Origin: Rhodospirillales bacterium
Lineage (GTDB): Bacteria; Pseudomonadota; Alphaproteobacteria; Rhodospirillales; Defluviicoccaceae
Length of the DNA stretch: 64,000 bases
Direction of reading: 5' to 3'
Assembly: GCA_016712595.1 (NCBI GenBank)
Contig: JADJQT010000001.1
Coordinates: 124,001-188,000, forward strand
Made by a program: the position numbers and the translations under genes. Shown in pieces: positions 17,415 to 25,641 of the stretch (the first letter of the stretch is position 1; each line of letters starts with the position of its first letter). The notes under the pieces are model-generated. The model saw only the letters and a program-made list of their open reading frames with translations, was not told the origin of the DNA and did not search any database.

Positions 17415-17485
17415 ATAGTTCGTTGAGGTTTGGATTTGGCCACGTGCCGTCGCGATGGACGAATCCTCTCGCGAGAGCATTTAAC

Positions 17486-17513
17486 AAAAAAACAGGGCCG
17501 GCAAAGCCGGCCC
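17486..17513 (-). terminator. Strong minus-strand intrinsic terminator
   Basis: On the minus strand GGGCCGGC, loop TTT, GCCGGCCC (17513-17495) is followed by TG and a run of seven T (17492-17486). It is about as good as intrinsic terminators get. It is not downstream of any protein gene on that strand, which is why an untranslated RNA is proposed upstream of it. Confidence 0.85.
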
Positions 17514-17590
17514 AAGTTGGTGCTCTTGAGGGAAGGGAGAACTCCGGATGAAATGTCCATCCGCCATAGAGTATGGCGGTGGCGGGGCAT
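17486..17590 (-). ncRNA. Candidate small RNA between ndk and the receptor gene
   Basis: Minus-strand elements in order are: an AT-rich stretch and CRP-like palindrome (17612-17597), an AATAAT-like -10 (17594-17589), a perfect 8-bp hairpin CCGCCATA/TATGGCGG with a 3-base loop (17579-17561), about 45 mostly unpaired bases with a C-rich core (TTCTCCCTTCCCTC, possible anti-Shine-Dalgarno), then the terminator at 17513-17486. This is the usual layout of a 90-110 nt trans-acting small RNA. No open reading frame on that strand makes sense, because it would run through the terminator. The transcription start and targets are unknown. It does not match a named family that I can identify with confidence. 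Confidence 0.5.
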
Positions 17591-17596
17591 TATTTC

Positions 17597-17612
17597 TGTG
17601 ATGCGGATCACA
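17597..17612. promoter_or_regulatory. CRP/FNR-type palindrome TGTGA-N6-TCACA
   Basis: TGTGATGCGGATCACA matches the half-sites of the E. coli CRP consensus exactly. It lies about 40 bases upstream of the receptor-like gene on the plus strand and overlaps the upstream region of the candidate small RNA on the minus strand, so it could control either. Which CRP/FNR-family protein would bind it is not known. Confidence 0.5.
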
Positions 17613-17652
17613 ATCGAAATTTTTATTCCTCTCGGGTTTTTTCAACTTTTGG

Positions 17653-18507
17653 ATGCGTAGCGCAAGCAAGACAACCGCTAGGTTCGTTCCTGGCGATCCA
17701 CGAATCGATGCCGTTGGCGTCGGCCATCAGACGGCGGTCGCGCCGCGCATCGTCTCGCTGGTTCCCAGCGTGACCGAACTGCTTTTCGCGCTGGATCTGG
17801 GTGAACGGGTGGTTGGACGAACCGTGTTCTGCGTTCACCCGAAAGACCGGATCGGCGACGTGCCCAGCGTTGGCGGCACCAAATCAATCAACATCGCCAA
17901 GCTGCGGAGACTCGCACCGACCCACATCGTCGTGAACATCGACGAGACGCCGCGGGCGCTGGCTGACGAGCTAACGAACGAAGGCTACGAGATCGTCGTC
18001 ACTCACCCCGTCGAGGTTCGAGACAACCTTGCGCTCTATCGCCTCCTTGGCAACACGTTCGCGCGCATCGAGGCGGCGGAGGCGTTGTGCCAGCGCTTCG
18101 AAGATGCCATCGCGTCGGCGCAAGCCACCGCCGCCGAGCGGCCGCGGCGATCGGCTCTTTATCTGATCTGGAAGAATCCCTGGATGACGGTCGCGCGTGA
18201 CACCTACATCTCGCGCATGCTGGCGCTCGCCGGCATCGATACCCTGCCGGCCCTGGCGGATCGGCGCTATCCGCAGATGGAAATCGACGACGCGCTACTT
18301 GATCGCTGCCATCTCGTGCTGCTTTCCAGCGAGCCGTTTCCCTTCGATGAGCACCACCGGCAAGAATTTATCGAAGCCCATCCGCAGCATTCGGCCAAGG
18401 TTCACCCGATCGATGCCCAGATGGTGTCGTGGTACGGCAGCCGGGCCATTTCCGGGCTCACCTATCTCGCGCAGTTCACCGATTCACTGAAGGAAGAGGC
18501 AGCTTGA
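17653..18507 (+). CDS. Periplasmic-binding-protein-like (BtuF/TroA fold) protein without signal peptide
   Basis: A 284-residue protein of the helical-backbone metal-receptor superfamily, related to cobalamin and iron-siderophore binding proteins. It has APRIVSLVPSVTELLFALDLGERVVGRT, here seen in pieces, then HPKDRIGDVPSVGGTKSINIAKLRRLAPTH, again in family order, and a C-terminal lobe ending VSWYGSRAISGLTYLAQF. There is no N-terminal signal peptide: the protein begins MRSASKTTARFVPGDPR. No ABC permease or ATPase gene is adjacent. A cytoplasmic or non-transport role is therefore as likely as uptake. The start at ATG 17653 has a poor ribosome-binding site. An MFS transporter follows after 94 bases. 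Confidence 0.75.
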   Translation: MRSASKTTARFVPGDPRIDAVGVGHQTAVAPRIVSLVPSVTELLFALDLGERVVGRTVFCVHPKDRIGDVPSVGGTKSINIAKLRRLAPTHIVVNIDETPRALADELTNEGYEIVVTHPVEVRDNLALYRLLGNTFARIEAAEALCQRFEDAIASAQATAAERPRRSALYLIWKNPWMTVARDTYISRMLALAGIDTLPALADRRYPQMEIDDALLDRCHLVLLSSEPFPFDEHHRQEFIEAHPQHSAKVHPIDAQMVSWYGSRAISGLTYLAQFTDSLKEEAA

Positions 18508-18601
18508 ACCGCGCGCGCTGGCGTGGCGAGCGCGCGCCAGCACTGCTACGATCGGTTAGAATGTGATTCTAGCCATCGATTTTGAGTTTTGATCAACGCC
18601 T

Positions 18602-19759
18602 GTGCCGCGCCTGCCTGCAACGACCTGCCTGCGGCTTGCCGCATTTTATGCCGCGTTTTTCGCTGTGATCGGGACGATCCAACCGTTCTGGCCGCTTTGG
18701 CTCGCGGCACGCGAGCTCGACGCCAGTGAAATCGGCTTGGTTCTCGCGATTGGAATCCTCGCCAAGGTGATCGGATTGCCGATCGCGGCGCACGTCGCCG
18801 ATCGCAGTGGCGAACGGCGGCGACCGATGCTCATCCTCGCGGTTGCAAGTGCCCTTGCCTTCGCCTTGTTCGCGGCCGCCCGGACGTTCTGGCCGATCGT
18901 GCTCGTCAGCCTGTTTTTTTTCCCGCTCTGGCCGCCGGTGATGTCGCTCGCCGAGAGCTTGACGATGGCGGCAGCCCGCGACGACGGCTTCGAGTATGGC
19001 CGCGTGCGCCTGTGGGGATCGCTTGCTTATATTTTTAGCGCGCTCGTCGCTGGTGTCGTGATCGTCCGGACTTCGGTCGACGCGACGTTTTGGCTGATTC
19101 TGGCGGGAATCCTCACGACCACCCTAACCTGCGCTTTGCTGCCTGATCTGCGAGCCGAGCGGAGTGTGTCACGCAGCCTGCCTGTGCTTGACCTCCTACG
19201 GCAGGGCGCTTTTGTCCGCATGCTCATTGCCTGCGGTCTGGTCCAGGGCAGCCACGCCGTCTATTACGCCTTCGGCACGATCCACTGGCAATCCATCGGC
19301 TATTCCGAAACCATCATCGGCGCGCTCTGGGCCGAAGGGGTGGTGTGCGAGGTTGCCCTGTTTGCCGTGGGCGCTGCCGCTGTTCGCTGGTTCGGCGCGG
19401 CCGGTCTGATCGGCGTCGCTGGTCTCGCGTCTGGCATTCGCTGGCTCGGCGCCGGCTCCAGCGATACGCTGTCGCTGATTGTTTTTCTGCAAGCTTTGCA
19501 TGCACTCAGTTTCGGCGCGGCTCACCTCGGTGCCATGCACTGGATTTCACGAAACATCGCGCCCGCGCTGTCAGCCTCGGCGCAAAGCCTTTATTCGGCG
19601 GTCGTCTTCGGCCTGTTTCTCGGCACGATGATCTACGCGGCCGGCCTCGGTTACGCCACGCTTGCCGGCCAGGCGTATTGGCTGATGGCGATCAGCGGGT
19701 TTGCAGGAGCCGCGTGCATCCGTCCGCTCTTGCGTCGAGACGAGCCCGCGTTCGCGTAA
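18602..19759 (+). CDS. MFS transporter (HcaT/NupG-like, MFS_1-like family)
   Basis: A 385-residue major facilitator with about 12 hydrophobic segments, starting with GTG at 18602. The N-terminal helix contains FYAAFFAVIGTIQPFWPLWL, followed by DASEIGLVLAIGILAKVIGLPIAAHVADRSGERR, which carries the MFS loop 2-3 motif; then SLAESLTMAAARDDGFEYGRVRLWGSLAYI, characteristic of the HcaT subgroup. E. coli HcaT is a putative phenylpropionate permease, but specificity within this group is poorly predicted. It sits between the receptor-like gene and a CDF efflux gene with no obvious operon partner. Confidence 0.85.
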   Translation: MPRLPATTCLRLAAFYAAFFAVIGTIQPFWPLWLAARELDASEIGLVLAIGILAKVIGLPIAAHVADRSGERRRPMLILAVASALAFALFAAARTFWPIVLVSLFFFPLWPPVMSLAESLTMAAARDDGFEYGRVRLWGSLAYIFSALVAGVVIVRTSVDATFWLILAGILTTTLTCALLPDLRAERSVSRSLPVLDLLRQGAFVRMLIACGLVQGSHAVYYAFGTIHWQSIGYSETIIGALWAEGVVCEVALFAVGAAAVRWFGAAGLIGVAGLASGIRWLGAGSSDTLSLIVFLQALHALSFGAAHLGAMHWISRNIAPALSASAQSLYSAVVFGLFLGTMIYAAGLGYATLAGQAYWLMAISGFAGAACIRPLLRRDEPAFA

Positions 19760-19957
19760 AGCTGACCGGTCCATCGCCTTCGATGACTTGGTCCGAATAG
19801 ATCTTGCCAATTGAAGCAGTCTCGATTGATGGTCACCGTTGGATGGCACGAACGAAAAATCGAAGGTCCCTATTTTGCATGGCGACGCAGCCAAATGGCT
19901 TGATCCCCGCTATGAGATCGACGCGATGTCCGCCTGAAGTTCACGGATCCTTATCGG

Positions 19958-21040
19958 ATGGCAGATCACGCTGGCAACCACGAGCACGAACACATCGCTC
20001 ATAACGGGCCTGCGGGCGTTCGCGGGCCTTCACACCATCACGACCATGCCCACAGTCACGGTCATGCGCACGCGGGCCACGGAGCACACGGCACTCGCGG
20101 AGCCGATAACGAGCGACGCATCTTCCTTGCGCTGCTTCTGACGGCAAGCTTCCTCATCGTCGAAGTGGTCGGCGGCTTTCTGTCGGGCTCGCTGGCGCTG
20201 TTGGCGGATGCCGGGCACATGTTGGCCGACGTCGCCGCGCTCGGCCTGTCGTTCGCTGCCGTGCGCGCAAGCCGCCAACCAGCGACGTTGAAGCATTCCT
20301 ACGGACTGCATCGCCTTCAGGTCCTGGCGGCGTTTATCAACGGCGCGACGCTGATCGCGATTACCCTTTGGATCGCCGTCGAGGCGGCACAGCGCCTGTT
20401 CTCTCCCGTCCCGGTGTTCGGGGGAATGATGGCGTTGGTCGCCGCGGCTGGCCTTGCCATCAATATCGCCAGCTTCGCCATCCTGCATGGCGGTGACCGG
20501 CACGACCTCAACGTCCGGGGCGCGGCATTGCATGTTCTGGGCGATCTGTTGGGCTCCGTCGCCGCCATTGTCGCGGCAATCGTCATCCTGGCGACGGGCT
20601 GGACGCCGATCGATCCAATCCTTTCGGTCTTCGTCGCCTTGCTGATCCTCCGCAGCGCCTGGTCACTTGTCGGGCGCTCATTTCATGTGCTGATGGAGGG
20701 GGCGCCCGACGGAGTCGACATCGGTGAGTTGCGCACGGCCCTGGTGGGCGCCGTACCGGGCGTAAACGATATTCACCATGTCCACCTCTGGCTGCTAACG
20801 CCGGACCAGCCGCTGATGACCTTGCACGCCAGCATCGACGCGGATGCGGATCACGACGATGTTCTTCACAAGCTGCGCGACGTTCTGCGCAACGACTACG
20901 ATATCCGCCACGTCACGATCCAGATCGAGCGGATTGCCTGCCTCGATCCCGGGTGCGAGGATGAGGCAGGGCATCGCCAGGAAACTTCGCTGCTTACGCA
21001 AAAAGGCATCGTGGCTGGCGTGGAGTCGGAGAAATCATGA
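19958..21040 (+). CDS. Cation diffusion facilitator (CzcD/ZitB-like zinc efflux)
   Basis: A 360-residue inner-membrane divalent-cation/proton antiporter. The N-terminus is histidine-rich (HEHEHIAHN, then HHHDHAHSHGHAHAGHG around residues 27-43), a cytoplasmic metal-binding tail. The transmembrane core has the metal-site motifs LLADAGHMLADVAAL and ALHVLGDLLGSVAA, each with the HxxxD pattern, and six predicted helices. The C-terminal cytoplasmic domain (about residues 245-325) has HHVHLWLL. Zinc, cobalt or cadmium are the likely substrates. No regulator gene is adjacent. Downstream, 21041-21208 holds a possible promoter for nadE. Confidence 0.9.
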   Translation: MADHAGNHEHEHIAHNGPAGVRGPSHHHDHAHSHGHAHAGHGAHGTRGADNERRIFLALLLTASFLIVEVVGGFLSGSLALLADAGHMLADVAALGLSFAAVRASRQPATLKHSYGLHRLQVLAAFINGATLIAITLWIAVEAAQRLFSPVPVFGGMMALVAAAGLAINIASFAILHGGDRHDLNVRGAALHVLGDLLGSVAAIVAAIVILATGWTPIDPILSVFVALLILRSAWSLVGRSFHVLMEGAPDGVDIGELRTALVGAVPGVNDIHHVHLWLLTPDQPLMTLHASIDADADHDDVLHKLRDVLRNDYDIRHVTIQIERIACLDPGCEDEAGHRQETSLLTQKGIVAGVESEKS

Positions 21041-21143
21041 CCTGTTTGCGCTTGTAATTGGGCAAGAAAGACCCTCATCGAGGGCCGAAGGCAAACGCTG
21101 CCCGCCGCCAAGGCGATCGCCCTGGTCCCGGCCATTGCCTTCG

Positions 21144-21171
21144 TTGACAGCCTGCGCCAGCGCCCTTAGGG
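21144..21171 (+). promoter_or_regulatory. Possible promoter of nadE
   Basis: A perfect -35 hexamer TTGACA (21144-21149) is followed after 16 bases by TTAGGG (21166-21171), a poor -10. It lies 38 bases upstream of nadE. The -35 match is the only strong part. Confidence 0.35.
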
Positions 21172-21208
21172 TGCTTGCTTCTTTTCAGCTTGAGATCGTT
21201 TCTGCCCG

Positions 21209-22868
21209 ATGAGCAAGTTGCTTACGGTTGGGTTGTCACAGGTAAATCCGATCGTCGGCGACGTCGACGGCAACATCGCGCGGATTCGCGCGCAGCGCGC
21301 AGCGACACCGGATGCGGATTTGTTGGTGTTCGGAGAGCTCGCGCTTGCCGGGTATCCGCCAGAAGATCTCGTACTCAAACGGATTTTCCAAGATCGGCTG
21401 GAAGCCGCCGTCTCTGCGCTCGCCGCCGATACGGCCGACGGCGGCCCGGCTTTGCTCGTCGGTTGTCCCTGGCGCGTCGAGGGCCGCCTCTACAATGCCG
21501 CGCTTTTGCTCGACAGCGGTCGGCTTGCGGCGGTTCGGCTGAAATACGACCTGCCCAATTACGGCGTGTTCGATGAAAAGCGGGTGTTTTCGGTCCGGCC
21601 CCCTGCCGCAACCGGTCACGTTCCGTGGCGCCAGCCTTGGCGTGATGATTTGCGAGGATATGTGGACGCCGACGGTTGCCTCGCACCTTGCTGAAGCGGG
21701 TGCTGATTTCCTCGTCGTCCTCAACGGCTCGCCGTTCGAGGCGAGCAAGCCGGAGGTTCGTCATCGTCTCGCCGATGAACGAACCAATGAGACCGGACTG
21801 CCGCTGATTTACGTCAACCTCGTGGGTGGCCAGGACGAACTTGTGTTCGACGGTTCCTCTTTCGTCTGGGACCCGGCCGACGGCTTGCGCGTGCTCGCGC
21901 CTGCCTGGCAGGAAGGCGTAACCTTGAGTCGATGGTGTCAGACGTCGGACGGATATTGGGTCTGTGACGGCGGCGACAAGGCGCCGATGGTCAACGGCTT
22001 GGAATCGATCTATCTGGCTGTGACCGTGGGCCTGCGCGACTATGTCGAAAAGAACCGATTCCCCGGCATCGCCCTCGGTCTGTCCGGCGGCATCGACAGT
22101 GCGCTGAGCGCGGCGGTCGCCGTCGACGCGCTGGGGCCCGGGCGTGTACGGTGCATCATGATGCCCTCACCCTACACCTCGGACGAAAGTCTCGAGGATG
22201 CCGCCGAGATCGCCCGCCTGCTCGGTGTCGATCTCGACACCGTCACGATCGAACCGGCGATGTGCGCGTTTTCTTCGATGCTGGACGGCGTATTCGCAGG
22301 ACGCGCCGCAGACGTCACCGAGGAGAATATCCAGGCCCGCTCGCGTGGGCTGGTGATGATGGCAATCAGCAACAAGCTCGGCCACATGTTGCTGACCACC
22401 GGCAATAAATCGGAAATGTCGGTGGGTTATGCGACCCTTTACGGAGATATGTGCGGCGGGTACTCGGTCTTGAAAGACCTCTACAAAACGACGGTTTTCG
22501 CGCTCTCGCGCTGGCGCAACCAGACCCGTCCCCCGGTCCTTCTCGGTCCCGAAGGTCGCGTAATTCCCGAACGCGTAATCACCAAAGCCCCGACGGCCGA
22601 ACTCCGGCCGAACCAGACGGATCAGGACACGCTGCCGCCCTATGAGACGCTCGATGGAATTCTTGAAGCGCTGATCGAGGACGAGGCTTCGGTCGACGAT
22701 GTGGCGGCAAAGGGATATGATCCCGATGTCGTGCGCCGGGTATGGCGCATGGTCGATCGTGCCGAGTATAAGCGCCGTCAGGCTCCCCCCGGCGTGAAGA
22801 TCACCCGCCGCGCTTACGGCCGCGATCGGCGCTACCCGATCACCAACGGGTTTACAGATCGGGTATGA
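21209..22868 (+). CDS. nadE: Glutamine-dependent NAD+ synthetase, interrupted by one frameshift
   Basis: This is the final step of NAD synthesis: amidation of nicotinate adenine dinucleotide using glutamine. The first part (21209 to about 21597) has a nitrilase-type domain starting MSKLLTVGLSQVNPIVGDVD, with the Glu in FGELALAGYPPEDL and Lys in LKYDLPNYGVFDEKRVFS. After a one-base shift the next frame continues SGPLPQPVTFRGASLG, then VMICEDMWTPT with the catalytic Cys, and the synthetase domain with ALGLSGGIDSALSAAVAVDA (PPi loop) and TTGNKSEMSVGYATLYGDM. Dropping one base at about 21598-21605 gives a normal 552-residue protein. The stop overlaps gltX by 4 bases (ATGA). Confidence 0.9.
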
Positions 22869-24244
22869 CTCCCAAGGTTCGTTTCGCCCCGAGCCCGACC
22901 GGGCTGCTGCACGTCGGCAACGCGCGGACAGCGTTGATCAATTGGCTGTTCGCTAAGGCGTCGGGTGGGCATTTCCTGCTGCGTTTCGATGATACCGACC
23001 CCGACCGTTCGAGCGCGGCGTACGCGACCGCGATCGAAGAGGACCTGCGGTGGGCCGGCCTTGATTGGGACAGTCTGGCCCGGCAGAGCGAGCGACTTGC
23101 CGCCTACCAGTCCACCTTCGAGCGCCTGCAAGCGGACGGGCGCGTCTATCCCTGTTACGAGACCCCCGAAGAACTCGACTATAAGCGCAAGCGCCTGCTC
23201 GCCCGCGGCCGGCCGCCAATTTACGATCGTGCCGCGCTCGGCGTTTCGGAGGCTGAGCGCCGCCGCCTGGACGCCGAGGGCCGGAAACCGCACTGGCGCT
23301 TTCTGCTTGAAGCCGGCACCGTCAGCTGGGATGACCTCGTCCGCGGACGCGTTGAATTGCAGGCGGATCGGATGAGCGATCCTGTAGTTGTCCGCGCCGA
23401 CGGCACGTTCCTTTACATGTTGCCATCGACAATCGACGATGTGGACCTCGCCGTCACGCATGTAATTCGGGGAGAGGATCACGTCGCCAACGCGGCTGTG
23501 CAGATCCAGATGTTTCAGGCGCTGGGAGTTGAACCGCCGGTCTTCGCGCATCTGCCACTGCTCACCGACAGTGCCGGCAAGGGGCTGTCCAAGCGCCTGG
23601 GGTCGATGACAGTGCGCTCGCTGCGCGACGACGGCATCGAACCGATGACCCTGAATGGCTATCTCGCCCGGCTCGGTACCGGCGAGCCACAAACCCCAAT
23701 TTCGTCGCTCGAGGATCTGGCGGCGGACTTCGATATTGCCCGGTTTGGACGGGCGACGCCGAAATTCGATACAGACCAGATCGAGCGCTTGAACGCCCAG
23801 CTGCTGCATGCGAGCGATTATGATGCAATCGCGGCAAAGCTCGACGGAATGGGTCTTGTGCGCGCCGACCGCACCTTCTGGGAAGCGATCCGCCTGAACC
23901 TGCATCGGCTTTCCGACGCCACCTACTGGCACGATGTCTGCTTCGGGGCGATCGTGCCGATCGTGGACGATCCCGATTTTATCCGCAGCGCGGCGATGCT
24001 GCTGCCGGCCGAGCCCTGGGGCGAGACCACCTGGGAAACGTGGACGCGCTTGGTGAAGGAGGAGAGTGGCCGTAGCGGCAAGGCGCTGTTCCAGCCGCTT
24101 CGGCTGGCGCTGACCGGTCGGGAGCATGGACCGGAACTGCGCGTGCTCCTGCCGCTGATCGGACGAGCGACGGCCGAGCGGAGACTTGCATCCAGCGGAC
24201 CGCAGCCAGCAGCGGCGTTGGCGGCAACGGAGACCACGCGGTGA
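22865..24244 (+). CDS. gltX: Glutamate--tRNA ligase
   Basis: A 459-residue class I aminoacyl-tRNA synthetase. The HIGH motif is in APSPTGLLHVGNART (residues 8-22) and the KMSKS motif is the variant GKGLSKRLGS near residue 240. FLLRFDDTDPDRS and HVIRGEDHVANAA are family-typical. The loosened KMSKS form is common in the second alphaproteobacterial GltX type (GltX2), some of which charge tRNA(Gln) or both tRNAs; which tRNA is charged here cannot be decided. It overlaps nadE and cysS by 4 bases at each end, forming a tight three-gene unit. Confidence 0.95.
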   Translation: MTPKVRFAPSPTGLLHVGNARTALINWLFAKASGGHFLLRFDDTDPDRSSAAYATAIEEDLRWAGLDWDSLARQSERLAAYQSTFERLQADGRVYPCYETPEELDYKRKRLLARGRPPIYDRAALGVSEAERRRLDAEGRKPHWRFLLEAGTVSWDDLVRGRVELQADRMSDPVVVRADGTFLYMLPSTIDDVDLAVTHVIRGEDHVANAAVQIQMFQALGVEPPVFAHLPLLTDSAGKGLSKRLGSMTVRSLRDDGIEPMTLNGYLARLGTGEPQTPISSLEDLAADFDIARFGRATPKFDTDQIERLNAQLLHASDYDAIAAKLDGMGLVRADRTFWEAIRLNLHRLSDATYWHDVCFGAIVPIVDDPDFIRSAAMLLPAEPWGETTWETWTRLVKEESGRSGKALFQPLRLALTGREHGPELRVLLPLIGRATAERRLASSGPQPAAALAATETTR

Positions 24245-25639
24245 GCCTTCATCTCGTCAACACGATGGCGCGGGAAAAGCAGCGCTTCGAACCGCTCGAT
24301 CCGGCAAACGTTCGCATGTACGTCTGCGGCCCCACGGTCTACGACTACGCGCACATCGGCAACGCGCGGCCGGCGGTCATCTTTGATGTGCTGTTCCGGC
24401 TGTTGCGTCGCCTTTATGGCGAAGCCCACGTCGCCTACGCACGCAATATCACGGACGTCGACGATAAGATCATCGCTGCCCATTACTCATCAGGTGAGCC
24501 GATCGAGGCGATCACCCGGCGAACGACTCAGGCCTATCATGCCGACATGCGCGCGCTCGGCTGCCTCGACCCGACGCATGAGCCGCGTGCCACGGCGCAT
24601 ATCGATGACATGCAGCGCATGATTGCTCTGCTGGTCGAACGCGGGCACGCCTACGCCGCCGATGGCCACGTTTTGTTCGACGTTGCGTCAATGCCGAACT
24701 ACGGCAGCTTGTCGCGGCGAGACCTCGGCGAAATGATCGCTGGCGCCCGCGTCGAGATCGCGCCCTATAAGAAGGACCCGCGCGACTTCGTGCTGTGGAA
24801 GCCCTCCGAGGAGGGCGACATCGGCTGGCAGAGCCCCTGGGGGCGCGGCCGCCCTGGATGGCACATCGAGTGTTCAGCGATGAGTTGTCGCTACCTGGGC
24901 GAGACGTTCGACATTCATGGCGGGGGAGCCGACTTGATCTTCCCGCACCATGAAAACGAAATCGCCCAGAGCACTTGTGCCCACGAAGGCCGGACATTTG
25001 CCCGCTACTGGCTGCACAACGGCTATCTGATGACCGAAGGCGAGAAGATGTCGAAAAGCCTCGGCAACTTCTACACCGTGAACGATCTGAGAAAGGGGGG
25101 CCCCGGGCGAGGCTATCCGGCTAGTTTTGCTGCAAACGCACTATCGCCAGCCGCTCGACTTCACCAAGGACGGCATCACGCAAGCCAAACGGACGCTCGA
25201 TCGCTTTTACAGCGCGCTTCGGGGCGGCACAAACGCCGCAACGACGGCGGAAGCAGGTGATCCAGCGGCGGCGGCGGACGTGGTGGAGGCGCTGTGTGAT
25301 GACCTGAACACCCCGGCGGCGCTGGCGGCGCTGCACGAGCGTCTGGCGATTGTCAATCGCGCCGGGAGCGAGAATGAGCGTAATGCTGCCAAAGGCGCAC
25401 TGCGCCAAGCCGCAGAGCCTCTCGGTTTGCTAACCGAGGACCCGGAAACGTGGCTCCAGTGGCAGCCGGCAGGATGCCCGGAGATCGCGGAGGCGGACAT
25501 CGACCAGCACATCGCCGCACGCGTGCAGGCACGCAAGGCGAAGAACTTTGCCGAGGCTGACCGAATCCGCGCCGAGCTTCTCGCCGCCGGGATCGTCCTC
25601 GAAGACGGCCCTCAAGGCACAACCTGGCGCCGCGCCTGA
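24241..25639 (+). CDS. cysS: Cysteine--tRNA ligase, interrupted by one frameshift
   Basis: A class I synthetase charging tRNA(Cys). It starts at GTG 24241 (MSLHLVNTMAREKQRFEPLD). It has the zinc/active-site region MYVCGPTVYDYAHIGNARP with the HIGH motif, HIECSAMSCRYLGETFDIHGGG, FPHHENEIAQS with zinc ligands, and EGEKMSKSLGNFYTVNDL. After that the frame fails at AAAGGGGGGCCCCGGG (25092-25107). Removing one G restores KGAPGEAIRLVLLQTHYRQPLDFTKDG and the C-terminal DALR/anticodon domain, ending at 25639. The restored protein is 465 residues, the normal length. The join is assumed to be a sequencing or assembly insertion. Confidence 0.9.
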
Positions 25640-25641
25640 CC

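Noticed and set aside
17481..17669. A short minus-strand open frame in the ndk upstream gap
   Set aside because: It runs straight through the perfect terminator and has no family-like pattern, so an untranslated RNA is preferred.
19760..19957. Protein-like short frame between the MFS and CDF genes
   Set aside because: A 35-codon TTG-initiated frame is possible, but it has no ribosome-binding site and no recognisable family, so I see nothing supportable there.
22832..24127. A 431-codon open frame antisense to gltX
   Set aside because: It covers exactly the gltX gene and contains no recognisable motif.
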